A stretch of DNA of 15,589 nt from an uncultured Chloroflexota bacterium (GCA_903915565.1 CAIWTG010000008.1:1-15589); one strand, 5' to 3'; shown: positions 1 through 7,330, counted from the first letter of the stretch. Notes: generated by a model not told the origin, from the sequence alone. Made by a program: numbers and translations.

Positions 1-1
1 G

Positions 2-763
2 GACGCAATAGTGGTGGGGAAATTGGGCGGTATAGGTATAGCCTTTCTGCCCCGACATGGTCGGGGTCACCGCATCTCCCCTACCGAGGTACCGTCGCGC
101 GCCAACATCTACGCCTTAAAGTCGCTGGGCGTGGAGTTCATCATCTCCTCCAATTCCTGCGGCAGCTTTAAAGAGGAACTAAAACCGGGACACCTCCTGA
201 TACCCGACCAGATTATAGACAGGACGCGCGGGCGCGTCAGCACTTTTTTTAGTAACGGCATCGTGGCGCACATCGCTTTCGCCGACCCGTTTTGTCCGGT
301 TTTGAGCGACATCGTTTATCAGGCGGCTAAAGAAAGCGGGGTGACGGTGCACAAGGGGGGAACTTTTATCGCGATGGAGGGGCCCGCTTTTTCCACCCGG
401 GCGGAGAGCCAACTCTATAAAGCGTGGGGCGCGGATGTGCTCGGTATGACGGTGCTGCCGGAAGCCAAGCTGGCGCGCGAGGCGGAAATTTGTTACGCTA
501 GTATTGCCTGCATCACGGACTATGATAGCTGGCGCGAAAGTAACGAAGCCGTTAATATGGCAACGGTACTGACCACCATGCGCAATAACATCGATTTTGC
601 CAAAAAGACTATCAAGCTAGCGGCGGGGCGGATGCCGTCAAAGCGGTCTTGCGGGTGCGCCAATGCGTTAGCCGGGGCTATCGTCACCGATGCCTTGGCG
701 ATACCGGTTGCGCAGAAGAAAAACCTGGATTTACTCATCGGGAAATACATTAAGAAAGCATAA
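2..763 (+). CDS. mtnP: S-methyl-5'-thioadenosine phosphorylase (5'-truncated)
   Basis: Phosphorolysis of methylthioadenosine to adenine and methylthioribose-1-phosphate, a cytosolic step of methionine/purine salvage. The frame is open to the window edge, with codons for D-A-I ahead of the first possible start (GTG at 11), and the text aligns with the interior of the family from residue ~45. The true start is therefore outside the window and about 45 residues are missing. Visible family motifs are the phosphate-loop segment PRHGRGH, DQIIDRT, EGPAFSTRAE around the nucleoside site, and TDYDSW. The TDYD aspartates are typical of 6-aminopurine (adenine) recognition, which argues for MTAP over a guanosine/inosine phosphorylase. 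One oddity is N-S-C-G-S where many members have a V-S-A-V-G-S-like segment. The MetE-like gene starts 4 nt after the stop, so the two are probably co-transcribed. A methylthioinosine phosphorylase is the main alternative. Confidence 0.87.
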   Translation, partial: DAIVVGKLGGIGIAFLPRHGRGHRISPTEVPSRANIYALKSLGVEFIISSNSCGSFKEELKPGHLLIPDQIIDRTRGRVSTFFSNGIVAHIAFADPFCPVLSDIVYQAAKESGVTVHKGGTFIAMEGPAFSTRAESQLYKAWGADVLGMTVLPEAKLAREAEICYASIACITDYDSWRESNEAVNMATVLTTMRNNIDFAKKTIKLAAGRMPSKRSCGCANALAGAIVTDALAIPVAQKKNLDLLIGKYIKKA

Positions 764-767
764 CATC

Positions 768-1802
768 ATGTCAAACACTGAATTTAGCTGTCTAACTACT
801 ATCACCCAGAGCGTGCCGCACACAGACGCCAAAAAAGCGTGCGCTCTGCTGACGCGCTACCTTAAAGACATCCCCACCTGGCCGCAGCTCCCTAAAAAGA
901 CGTTTCTCGAAAACATGTACGTCCAGTTCAGCGAGGGCTTCCCCGGCGTGGTGGTAGAAAACAACCGCATCTATATTGATACCGAAAAGGATTTTACCAA
1001 GTCGCTGGAGGCGCTGTATCAAGCCTATCTGGAAAACGATGTAAACAAATACCCTGTCTCGAAGGATTATGCGCAGGGGCTTTACGCCCTGCTGGAACAG
1101 GAAGGGCTCTCCCCCAAAGCCGTCAAAGGGTGCGTGACGGGACCGTTGTCCTGGGGCATGACCATTACCGACCAGAACAAGCGCGCAATACTCTACCACG
1201 AAATCCTCGGCGACGCCGTTCCCAAGTTTTTAAAGCTCAAAGTTGCCTGGGAGGAAAAACAACTGCAGAAAATCTCTAAGAATACTATCATGTTCGTCGA
1301 TGAGCCTTATATGGCGTCGTACGGCTCGTCAATAGCCGCCGGCGTTTTCTCCAAGCCGGAAAAAATCGTCGAGATGATTAACGAGGTTTTCGACGGCATT
1401 AGCGGGCTTAAAGCGATTCACTGCTGCGGCAACACCGACTGGGCGATTCTGCTGAAAACCAAGATGGACATCCTCAACTTCGACGCCTATGCTTATGCGT
1501 CGTCACTGGCTCTCTATCCCGACGAAGTAAAAAAGTTTATCTCGCGGGGCGGCTGTGTGGCGTGGGGCATTGTCCCCAACCAGATGGCTCCCCTGTTAAA
1601 AGAATCCGTCGCCAGCCTGAAAGACCGCCTGGAAGAAGCGATGGCGCCATTCACCCGCAACGGGCTATCTATCAAAGACATCGTCAAGCACAGCCTGCTG
1701 CTGCCTTGTTGCGGGCTTAACGCTTTGACCGAAGACGGCACCGAACAGGCACTCAAGCTGTTAACCGGGCTTTCCGCCGAGATGAGGAAAAAGTACCTCT
1801 GA
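768..1802 (+). CDS. Core-MetE-like / UroD-superfamily methyltransferase
   Basis: A 344-residue single-barrel protein resembling the C-terminal catalytic half of cobalamin-independent methionine synthase (MetE) and the UroD-like methyltransferases. I chose ATG 768, just after the MTAP stop, over an in-frame ATG at 690 inside MTAP. Candidate zinc ligands are H218 and C220 (H-C-C-G), D239 (L-N-F-D, where MetE has I-S-I-E) and C315 (P-C-C-G-L, where MetE has P-D-C-G-L). D178-E179-P180 matches a conserved strand of the superfamily. The MetE N-terminal half, which helps bind methyltetrahydrofolate polyglutamate, is absent. That fits the 'core-MetE' type described from Dehalococcoides, which takes methyl groups from a corrinoid protein to make methionine. 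The MTAP neighbour supports a role in methionine metabolism. The exact methyl donor and acceptor cannot be read from sequence, and a corrinoid-linked methyltransferase with another acceptor is possible. Confidence 0.7.
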   Translation: MSNTEFSCLTTITQSVPHTDAKKACALLTRYLKDIPTWPQLPKKTFLENMYVQFSEGFPGVVVENNRIYIDTEKDFTKSLEALYQAYLENDVNKYPVSKDYAQGLYALLEQEGLSPKAVKGCVTGPLSWGMTITDQNKRAILYHEILGDAVPKFLKLKVAWEEKQLQKISKNTIMFVDEPYMASYGSSIAAGVFSKPEKIVEMINEVFDGISGLKAIHCCGNTDWAILLKTKMDILNFDAYAYASSLALYPDEVKKFISRGGCVAWGIVPNQMAPLLKESVASLKDRLEEAMAPFTRNGLSIKDIVKHSLLLPCCGLNALTEDGTEQALKLLTGLSAEMRKKYL

Positions 1803-1803
1803 C

Positions 1804-2673
1804 ATGAAGGACTTTAAAGATAAAGTGGCTGTGGTGACGGGCGGGGCGTCCGGCATCGGGTGGGGACTGGCGGAGAGGTGTGCCGACGAAGGCATGAAGG
1901 TCGTTATTGCCGATATTGAAGCATCAGCCCTGAAACAGGCGGAAAAAACCCTTAAAGCCAACGGCGCCGAAGTCCTGGCGGTGCGTACCGACGTTTCCAA
2001 GCTCTCTGATGTTCAGGCTCTGGCTAAAAATACCGTTGACGCTTATGGCGGGGTGCACCTGCTCTTTAATAACGCCGGCGTAAACACGGATATTTCACTG
2101 CGTAAACCCCTCTGGGAAAACACCATCCAAGACTGGGAATGGATGATTGGCGTCAACCTCTGGGGCGTCATCTATGGCGTTGAGGTTTTCCTGCCGATAA
2201 TGTTTAAGCAAAACACCGAATGCCACATCGTCAATACGTCGTCCATGGCTGGGCTTTTGGTTGAGCCGCAACTGGTTATTTACGCCGTCACTAAAAGCGG
2301 CATCCTTTCTCTTTCAGAAGGGCTGTATATCCAGCTCAAAGAAAAGAATTCGCACATCGGTGTGAGTGTGCTGTGCCCGGCTTTCGTCAGTTCACGGCTG
2401 TTTGAAGCCGAAAGGAATCGTCCAGCTAGTTTAAAAAATACTGCCGAACTTCCCAAATCACTCCCCACAGCTCAACTCGTCAGCCAGTTCAACAAAGTCA
2501 GCCCAACACTATCGCCGGAACAGAGCGCCGACATCGTTTTCAAAGCGATACGGGAAGGCACTTTTTATATATTTACCGACCCGCTAGTGCAGGAATTATT
2601 TAGACAAAAATCAAAAAATATCCTCGAGGGGGAAAATCCGGAAAGGCCGAACATCGGCTTGATGAAGCCATAA
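1804..2673 (+). CDS. Short-chain dehydrogenase/reductase (SDR)
   Basis: Classical SDR, 289 aa, an NAD(P)-dependent alcohol/ketone oxidoreductase. The nucleotide motif TGGASGIG lies at 12-19, NNAG at 89-92, catalytic S147 in N-T-S-S-M-A-G, and Y160/K164 in Y-A-V-T-K. D37 at the end of the second strand favours NAD(H) over NADP(H). The start ATG follows the preceding stop by 1 nt and no good Shine-Dalgarno is visible, so translation is probably coupled to the methyltransferase gene. The C-terminal ~90 residues, including the substrate loop after C-P-A-F-V-S-S, are longer and less typical than in a minimal 250-residue SDR. The substrate is unknown. Its position between a methionine-type methyltransferase and a Cys-rich protein gives little functional guidance. 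Confidence 0.88.
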   Translation: MKDFKDKVAVVTGGASGIGWGLAERCADEGMKVVIADIEASALKQAEKTLKANGAEVLAVRTDVSKLSDVQALAKNTVDAYGGVHLLFNNAGVNTDISLRKPLWENTIQDWEWMIGVNLWGVIYGVEVFLPIMFKQNTECHIVNTSSMAGLLVEPQLVIYAVTKSGILSLSEGLYIQLKEKNSHIGVSVLCPAFVSSRLFEAERNRPASLKNTAELPKSLPTAQLVSQFNKVSPTLSPEQSADIVFKAIREGTFYIFTDPLVQELFRQKSKNILEGENPERPNIGLMKP

Positions 2674-2674
2674 A

Positions 2675-2884
2675 ATGGAATGCAATCTTAAAGCCAACCA
2701 GGCCAAATGCAACTGCACTTACGAGCCTTGTTCCCGCAAAGGTAAATGCTGCGAATGCATCAGCTACCATCTGGAAATGAACGAACTGCCCGCCTGCGCC
2801 TTCCCGGCGGAGATTGAATGCACCTACGACCGTTCCTTTTCTCGCTTTGCCGACTGGGTAAAGGGGAGTGGCAGGAAACGCTGA
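2675..2884 (+). CDS. Small Cys-rich protein (DUF6485-like)
   Basis: A 69-residue soluble protein with nine cysteines: 3, 12, 14, 19, 25, 26, 28, 41 and 49. The spacing C-x-C-x4-C-x5-C-C-x-C followed by Y-H and L-P-A-C-x-F-P matches, from memory, a family of small putative metal-binding proteins (DUF6485) found in anaerobic bacteria and archaea. The even spread of Cys pairs suggests zinc or Fe-S binding, but no function is established. ATG begins one base after the SDR stop, so it is the last gene of the MTAP-methyltransferase-SDR run and is probably translated by coupling. The C-terminus is basic (G-S-G-R-K-R). Confidence 0.75.
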   Translation: MECNLKANQAKCNCTYEPCSRKGKCCECISYHLEMNELPACAFPAEIECTYDRSFSRFADWVKGSGRKR

Positions 2885-2904
2885 GATAGGTTATATTATA
2901 ACTG

Positions 2905-3000
2905 ATGAATAAAACTAAAAGAGTCGCCCAACGCAAGCACCTGAAGGCTAAAAAGAAGCTCAAGGCAAAGCTGCTAGCCCAGGCAAAAGCAGCCAAATAG
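2905..3000 (+). CDS. 31-residue, highly basic peptide
   Basis: An ORF of 31 codons from ATG 2905 to TAG 2998-3000. It is composed almost wholly of Lys/Arg, Ala, Leu and Gln (begins MNKTKRVAQRKHLKAKKKLK), with 12 Lys/Arg and no acidic residue, and would form an amphipathic or nucleic-acid-binding helix. An AT-rich TATATTATAA stretch at about 2892-2901 lies directly before the ATG and there is no Shine-Dalgarno. It could be a leaderless message with this as the -10 box, or chance. I recall similar short basic ORFs in other genomes but cannot name a family. The composition looks too biased to be random, but expression is unproven. Confidence 0.5.
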   Translation: MNKTKRVAQRKHLKAKKKLKAKLLAQAKAAK

Positions 3001-3122
3001 CCATACCTTCCCTGCATTTCACCCAAAGAGCGAGTGATATAGGCGTTGGCGTTTCGACATTTACCCCGCAACCTGCAGACCTGGTCCCCGTGATATAAAG
3101 TCGGAAAACATGAGGCTTTAAA

Positions 3123-4127
3123 ATGGCGGAGCTGCCGGAACTGATTCAAGCCCTGCTGAACCCCAAAGCTTACCCCGACTGGACACCTAAGGTAGGGCTG
3201 GTGCAAACGCAGATATCCTACGTCTTCCTCGCCGGGGAATACGTCTATAAAATTAAAAAACCCGTGGACATGGGCTTTCTGGACTACACTACACTGGAAA
3301 AACGTCTGTATTTCTGCAACAAAGAGGTTGAGCTTAACCGCCGGCTTTGCCCTGATACCTATCTGGGCGTAGTACCAATAACTAAAGACAACGACTACGC
3401 TGTGGGGGGAAAGGGGGAGGCTTTAGAGTACGCCGTCAAGATGCGCCGGCTGCCGGCCGACAAAATGATGGACGTTCTCCTCCAACAAAACAAAGTCACC
3501 CCGGCCATGGTGGATAAAGTGGCGGAAATACTCGTTGATTTTCATAAAAAGGCGGCTACCAGCGAGGAAATTGCCCGGCTAGGCGGGATTGACGCCGTCA
3601 TTAAGAACACGTCGGAAAACTTTGAGCAGACGGAAAAATACTTTGGCGTCATTATCGAGCCGGAGACCTACCAGCGCATTAAAAATTTCACCGAAGATTT
3701 TATAAAGAACAATCTCTCTTTATTTCTTAAGCGCATGGCCGAGGGTAAAGTGAGAGACGGTCACGGCGACCTACACACAGCCCATATCTGCTTTTGTAAC
3801 GGCATCTGCATCTACGACTGCATTGAGTTCATCGACCGGCTAAGATATATTGATGTGGCGGCGGATATCGCCTTCCTGGCGATGGATCTGGACCATTACG
3901 GTCGGCAGAATTTAAGCGACGCCTTCATTAACGCATACGTGAGCTGGAGCGGTGATAAAGAGCTATTAAAGTTATTGAATTTCTACAAGTGCTACCGGGC
4001 ATACGTTCGCGGGAAGATAGGCTGCCTGCATTACGACGACCCGTACGTCTCCTCCGTGGAAAAAGAGAAAATAGCCGCTACGGCCAACAGCTACTTCAAG
4101 CTGGCGGTATCATATATTGAGGGATGA
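3123..4127 (+). CDS. Phosphotransferase-fold protein, COG2187 type
   Basis: A 334-residue protein kinase-like/aminoglycoside phosphotransferase (APH)-fold enzyme. The ATP-site lysine is probably in V-Y-K-I-K-K-P (42-47). The catalytic loop H214-G215-D216-L217-H218 is canonical for this family, and I-E-F-I-D (234-238) with the following D-V-A-A-D-I-A-F-L-A-M-D-L-D stretch supplies the metal-binding acid region. In many bacteria this domain is the N-terminal half of a ~520-residue protein whose C-terminal half is a P-loop kinase. Here it stops after the APH part, and the P-loop kinase is encoded separately at 5023-5616. The substrate is unknown, and there is no reason to infer antibiotic resistance. 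GAGG lies about 10 nt upstream of the ATG. Confidence 0.85.
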   Translation: MAELPELIQALLNPKAYPDWTPKVGLVQTQISYVFLAGEYVYKIKKPVDMGFLDYTTLEKRLYFCNKEVELNRRLCPDTYLGVVPITKDNDYAVGGKGEALEYAVKMRRLPADKMMDVLLQQNKVTPAMVDKVAEILVDFHKKAATSEEIARLGGIDAVIKNTSENFEQTEKYFGVIIEPETYQRIKNFTEDFIKNNLSLFLKRMAEGKVRDGHGDLHTAHICFCNGICIYDCIEFIDRLRYIDVAADIAFLAMDLDHYGRQNLSDAFINAYVSWSGDKELLKLLNFYKCYRAYVRGKIGCLHYDDPYVSSVEKEKIAATANSYFKLAVSYIEG

Positions 4128-4139
4128 AAGGAAAATAAC

Positions 4140-4514
4140 ATGAACGAAGTCTTAATATACATCGGTGCGTGGATAATTATCCTGTGGGGCATCGCGCATC
4201 TTATCCCTACCAGAGCTATCGTTAAGGGTTTTGGGGCGATATCCGGTGACAATAAGAAAATCCTGACGATGGAAATTATCAGTGAGGGATTGACGCTCAT
4301 TTTCCTGGGTGTGCTGCCGCTGGTACTCACTCTTTACGTTGACTCCGCTGGAACACCGGCACGCATTGTTTATCTTGGCGAAGGGGGAATGCTGCTAGCC
4401 ATGGCGCTAGTAACACTCTTTACCGGCGCACGGACGCCGACTATTTGGTACAAACTCTGCCCGGCAGTAAAAACGGTGGTGGCTATACTATATGTCCTCG
4501 GAGCAGTACTATAA
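4140..4514 (+). CDS. Four-helix membrane protein, unknown function
   Basis: A 124-residue hydrophobic protein with about four predicted membrane helices (roughly 3-22, 47-66, 76-95 and 108-124) and short charged loops (G-D-N-K-K near 36-40). AAAGGA upstream of the ATG is a fair Shine-Dalgarno. It begins 12 nt after the phosphotransferase stop and ends 5 nt before the GNAT start, so it is part of the same transcript. I do not recognise the family. No transporter or enzyme motif is visible. Confidence 0.75.
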   Translation: MNEVLIYIGAWIIILWGIAHLIPTRAIVKGFGAISGDNKKILTMEIISEGLTLIFLGVLPLVLTLYVDSAGTPARIVYLGEGGMLLAMALVTLFTGARTPTIWYKLCPAVKTVVAILYVLGAVL

Positions 4515-4519
4515 AGCTA

Positions 4520-5002
4520 ATGAGAGATTTCGTAATCAGGCCTTTAACTGAAGGCGATAGGCCTTGGGCTGGCGCCTTGATAAAAAGGGAGTGGGCAGGT
4601 CCCAAAATAGTAACGCGCGGCAAGGTTCATTACCCCGATAAATACCCCGGCTTTATCGCCGTCAAAAATGATAAGCCGGCGGGTTTAGTCACTTATAATA
4701 TAGTTGGTAAAAACTGTGAAATTACAACTATGAACAGCCTTAAAGAAAACATCGGCATCGGGTCAGCTTTACTGGACGCCGTGAAAGACGCGGCGAAAAA
4801 ACAAGGCTGTAAACTGCTCTGGCTGATAACCTCCAATGATAATACTCACGCTTTAAAGTTTTATCAAAAATACGGCTTAAAACTGGTCGCCGTGCACCGC
4901 GACGCCATCGCAAAGTCACGCCGCCTGAAGCCGGAGATACCTTTAACCGGCAAGGACGGTATAGAAATCCGGGACGAGATTGAGCTGGAAATGATATTGT
5001 AA
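4520..5002 (+). CDS. GNAT-family N-acetyltransferase
   Basis: 160 aa with a GNAT fold that transfers an acyl group from acyl-CoA to an amine. The acetyl-CoA pyrophosphate loop is E-N-I-G-I-G (76-81) followed by S-A-L-L-D-A-V. The C-terminal motif S-N-D-N-T-H-A-L-K-F-Y-Q-K-Y-G-L (105-120) is typical of the family. I chose ATG 4520, 5 nt after the membrane-protein stop, over in-frame codons inside that gene. The first loop position is Glu where Q/R is usual. The substrate cannot be deduced, and it lies in a tight run with the membrane protein and the P-loop kinase. Confidence 0.85.
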   Translation: MRDFVIRPLTEGDRPWAGALIKREWAGPKIVTRGKVHYPDKYPGFIAVKNDKPAGLVTYNIVGKNCEITTMNSLKENIGIGSALLDAVKDAAKKQGCKLLWLITSNDNTHALKFYQKYGLKLVAVHRDAIAKSRRLKPEIPLTGKDGIEIRDEIELEMIL

Positions 5003-5022
5003 TCCTGAATTAGAGGGGGGAA

Positions 5023-5616
5023 ATGCGCGAACCTTTCAGGAAATTTATTAAAGATAAGCTGAAAAACGGCTTTTTACTCATTGTCTGCGGGCTGCCGGGG
5101 ACGGCTAAATCCGGCGTCGCTGAAGTAGTGCGGGGAGAAAAGGGCGGGCGGGTCTTGAGCACCGACGCAATTCGGCGGGAGGTCTTAAAAGGCCACGACA
5201 TCTTTGACGCCAAGGTTGCCGGCGACATGCAGAAACGTATTCAGGTTTACGACGTTATGTTTGATATGGCGGACGAGGCTTTTAGGGATAATAAAAATGT
5301 CATCCTTGACGCCACCTTTGTGACGCAGGCTTTAAGGCAACGGGCGGCCGACATCACCGCTAAAAATAAAGTACCTTTCATTATAATAGAAACAAAGTGC
5401 CCGCAGGATGTCGCTGTCAAGCGCATACTGGCGCGGGATAAAGAAAACTACGAATCTAACGCCCTGACCGAACAAGCCTACCTGAACAATAAAAAGAAAT
5501 TCGAGGCTGTAGACCTGGACGCTTTGAAAAAAACAAACCCCGACCTAAAAATAACTTACCTGGTGGTTGACACGACTGAATACCCGCCGGAAGAATGGTA
5601 CATAATCCGCAGTTAG
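5023..5616 (+). CDS. P-loop kinase-like ATP-binding protein, COG0645 type
   Basis: 197 aa, Zeta-toxin/nucleotide-kinase-like P-loop protein. Walker A is G-L-P-G-T-A-K-S at 23-30, with Ala28 where Gly is nearly invariant. S-T-D-A-I-R-R-E (a kinase substrate/base region) and V-I-L-D-A-T-F (Walker B-like) follow, then a R-I-L-A-R-D lid segment. It corresponds to the C-terminal half of fused COG2187-COG0645 proteins, whose N-terminal half is the gene at 3123-4127. AGAGGGGGG is a strong Shine-Dalgarno before ATG 5023. Its TAG overlaps the stop of the convergent dUTPase gene. Phosphorylation of a small molecule is likely but the substrate is unknown. Confidence 0.82.
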   Translation: MREPFRKFIKDKLKNGFLLIVCGLPGTAKSGVAEVVRGEKGGRVLSTDAIRREVLKGHDIFDAKVAGDMQKRIQVYDVMFDMADEAFRDNKNVILDATFVTQALRQRAADITAKNKVPFIIIETKCPQDVAVKRILARDKENYESNALTEQAYLNNKKKFEAVDLDALKKTNPDLKITYLVVDTTEYPPEEWYIIRS

Positions 5617-6122
5617 ATATTCTCGCGTTGGTAAACGCCGTTATAACCTTCCGATTCTCCGGTTAGCTCCATAAAAACCAACTGCGTGATGCGGGCGTTC
5701 TGCTGCACGCGGAAGCCTCTGGGATTTTGCACCATCAGTAAACTTTGGGAGCGTCCCTCGTAGCCGGCGTCCCAAACGGCAGTGCCGACGTTAACACCGC
5801 AGCGGAGGAGGGAGGAGCGGGGACGCCCTAAAGCCATGACATTCTTGGGCAGGTGGACGATTTCATTGTAGGTGACCATATAGATGCCGGCGGCAAGGTC
5901 GAGGAAGCCGTCACTGTTAAAAGCGAGCGGGGCTAAATCCGGTAACACTCGTCCACTATTAGCCTGGGCGATAGTTCCGGATGATTTTAATTCCGCGACG
6001 TCTCGCAGGGTAAGGTCGAAGCCGTTAGCCTGTACCTGTTCATCCAGGTTCAACCACCCCTCAACGAGCGGAGGGTTATTCTTACATAATTTGCGGATAT
6101 CTTTACTGGAAAGTACGGACAT
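5613..6122 (-). CDS. dut: dUTPase / dCTP-deaminase-superfamily pyrophosphatase
   Basis: 169 aa, trimeric dUTPase fold. It resembles the archaeal-type deoxyuridine triphosphatase group (as in the PRK02253 model, from memory) more than the E. coli Dut. Key motifs are Q-A-N-G-F-D-L-T-L near 31-39, P-R-S-S-L-L-R at 101-107 (phosphate binding), D-A-G-Y-E-G-R at 118-124 and the C-terminal E-G-Y-N-G-V-Y-Q. The position where dCTP deaminases carry a catalytic Glu after D-A-G-(F/Y) appears hydrophobic here (S-L-L-M-V), so dUTP hydrolysis is favoured over deamination. It acts in the cytosol, lowering dUTP and making dUMP for thymidylate. It starts 6 nt downstream of the crotonase stop, so they share a transcript. 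Confidence 0.82.
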   Translation of the reverse strand: MSVLSSKDIRKLCKNNPPLVEGWLNLDEQVQANGFDLTLRDVAELKSSGTIAQANSGRVLPDLAPLAFNSDGFLDLAAGIYMVTYNEIVHLPKNVMALGRPRSSLLRCGVNVGTAVWDAGYEGRSQSLLMVQNPRGFRVQQNARITQLVFMELTGESEGYNGVYQRENI

Positions 6123-6128
6123 AGTTAC

Positions 6129-6857
6129 CTACTTCTTCATCTGTATTAGTTGTTTGCCCAGTTTTGCTTCCAACTCTAGCCCCTCGGCTAAAGGCAAATC
6201 AAGTCCGCGCCAGACCGCCTGCTTTATAGCGCGCGCGGCCGGTTGGGGGAAGGACATTATCTTCTTTGCCAGCTTTTCTGCGGTGGGGAGAAGGTCGGGG
6301 CGGGGCAAAACTCGATTAACCAGTTTTAGTTTTAACGCTTCCTGCGCATCAATCCAGCGTCCGCTCATTAGCATTTCTAAAGCGGCGGCAGGACCGATGG
6401 TGCGAGGCAGGGTCTGGCTGCCGCCGGCAGCTGGAATAATGCCCAGTCCGCGCACTGGGAGGCCGAAGCGGGCGTCATCGGAGGCCAGTCGTATATCACA
6501 GCAGAGCGACATCTCAATACCGGAGCCGAGGACGTAGCCGTGCAGGGCGGCGATAACCGGCTGCGGTACACTCAAGAAACGACCCCATACGTCACGAGCA
6601 AAGCGCGCCCGCCAGGCAAAAACGGGAGGCGGGGCGGTTAAAAATTCCGTGAGGTCGGCGCCGGCGCAAAAAGCTTTTTCCCCCGCACCTTTTAGAATAA
6701 CAACCTGAACATCAGCATCTTCCTTAATGGCACCAAGGACTTCATAAAGCTCGTCGCGCATTTTGATATTGTAAGCGTTCAGAGCCTGGGGGCGGTTGAG
6801 GGTGATATAAGCGATACCGTCCCGCTTTTCGTAGATAATGACTTCAAAACCGCTCAT
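6129..6857 (-). CDS. Enoyl-CoA hydratase/isomerase (crotonase) 1
   Basis: 242 aa, crotonase fold acting on acyl-CoA thioesters. The oxyanion-hole segment F-C-A-G-A-D-L is at 63-69 and the second oxyanion glycine region G-S-G-I-E is at 111-115. E115 matches the first catalytic glutamate of rat crotonase (E144). The second catalytic glutamate (E164, in Q-P-E) is replaced by V135 in L-P-V-R-G-L-G, so ordinary syn-hydration of enoyl-CoA is doubtful. Isomerase, hydrolase or another crotonase chemistry is possible. It is transcribed with the dUTPase gene. A candidate promoter lies upstream (6878-6908). No good Shine-Dalgarno is seen before the ATG. Confidence 0.87.
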   Translation of the reverse strand: MSGFEVIIYEKRDGIAYITLNRPQALNAYNIKMRDELYEVLGAIKEDADVQVVILKGAGEKAFCAGADLTEFLTAPPPVFAWRARFARDVWGRFLSVPQPVIAALHGYVLGSGIEMSLCCDIRLASDDARFGLPVRGLGIIPAAGGSQTLPRTIGPAAALEMLMSGRWIDAQEALKLKLVNRVLPRPDLLPTAEKLAKKIMSFPQPAARAIKQAVWRGLDLPLAEGLELEAKLGKQLIQMKK

Positions 6858-6877
6858 TTAAAATTTGCACCTGTAAC

Positions 6878-6908
6878 AATATATCAGCCAGCGCTAAAGG
6901 CTTGTCAA
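6878..6908 (-). promoter_or_regulatory. Candidate sigma70-type promoter for crotonase 1
   Basis: Read on the minus strand, a perfect TTGACA (6908-6903) is followed after 19 bases by TATATT (6883-6878), about 20 bases before the crotonase ATG. The spacing is longer than the 17-base optimum. Confidence 0.4.
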
Positions 6909-6930
6909 GTTTAACATATTCCCGGCGGCC

Positions 6931-6958
6931 GTGACTTTAGTTCTTCAAATGGTATAAT
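6931..6958 (+). promoter_or_regulatory. Candidate sigma70-type promoter for the 107-aa membrane protein
   Basis: GTGACT at 6931-6936, 16 bases, then a perfect TATAAT at 6953-6958, about 29 bases before ATG 6988. With the minus-strand promoter it forms a compact divergent control region. Confidence 0.5.
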
Positions 6959-6987
6959 AAGGTAATTGTAATATCGGGAGGTCCGGC

Positions 6988-7311
6988 ATGAAATGGTTCG
7001 ATAAACACCTCAATTGGACTTACGTTATATTCTTTATAATTTCGATAGTCGTCTCGGCGGTGATAATATCTAAAGACCAGAGCCTGACCTATCTGGCTAT
7101 TGCCAGCGCCGCATCCATTATCATCAATATGGCGGCCGGCGGTTGGGTGTTATGGAAAAAGGGACACAGCCTCTGGTTCCTGGTAGTAGCTTTCCTCATT
7201 CCCATCATTTTTCTCATCATCGTACTGCTGGCCAGCAACCGGACCGAACCGACGGATAAAAGGGGCGCCGTCAGCGACGAAGACTATTATAAGAAGCGCG
7301 GGGGAAAATGA
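6988..7311 (+). CDS. Three-helix membrane protein, unknown function
   Basis: 107 aa with three predicted membrane helices (about 10-27, 33-55 and 61-82) and a charged, hydrophilic C-terminal tail (T-D-K-R ... Y-K-K-R-G-G-K) likely on the cytoplasmic side. A clear GGGAGG Shine-Dalgarno lies 8 nt before the ATG, with a good promoter upstream. It is monocistronic, flanked on both sides by minus-strand genes. I do not recognise the family and no catalytic motif is present. The real ATG and strong expression signals make it a convincing gene. Confidence 0.75.
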   Translation: MKWFDKHLNWTYVIFFIISIVVSAVIISKDQSLTYLAIASAASIIINMAAGGWVLWKKGHSLWFLVVAFLIPIIFLIIVLLASNRTEPTDKRGAVSDEDYYKKRGGK

Positions 7312-7330
7312 TTTACCCTAACTAACCGTA

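Noticed and set aside
3001..3122. Possible riboswitch or structured leader before the phosphotransferase gene
   Set aside because: I could not match it to any known riboswitch pattern or find a strong hairpin with a U-run.
2760..3206. 148-codon minus-strand frame covering the small basic ORF and the 3001-3122 gap
   Set aside because: It overlaps the Cys-rich protein and the start of the phosphotransferase gene; its product is Arg/Ser-rich without a domain.
3123..4127. Aminoglycoside resistance gene
   Set aside because: The fold is shared with aminoglycoside phosphotransferases, but the sequence fits the COG2187 group of unknown substrate and the context is not a resistance cassette.
5884..6537. 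217-codon plus-strand open frame across the dUTPase and crotonase 1 genes
   Set aside because: Its translation is low-complexity Ser/Arg/Pro-rich with no domain, and both minus-strand genes under it have clear family motifs.
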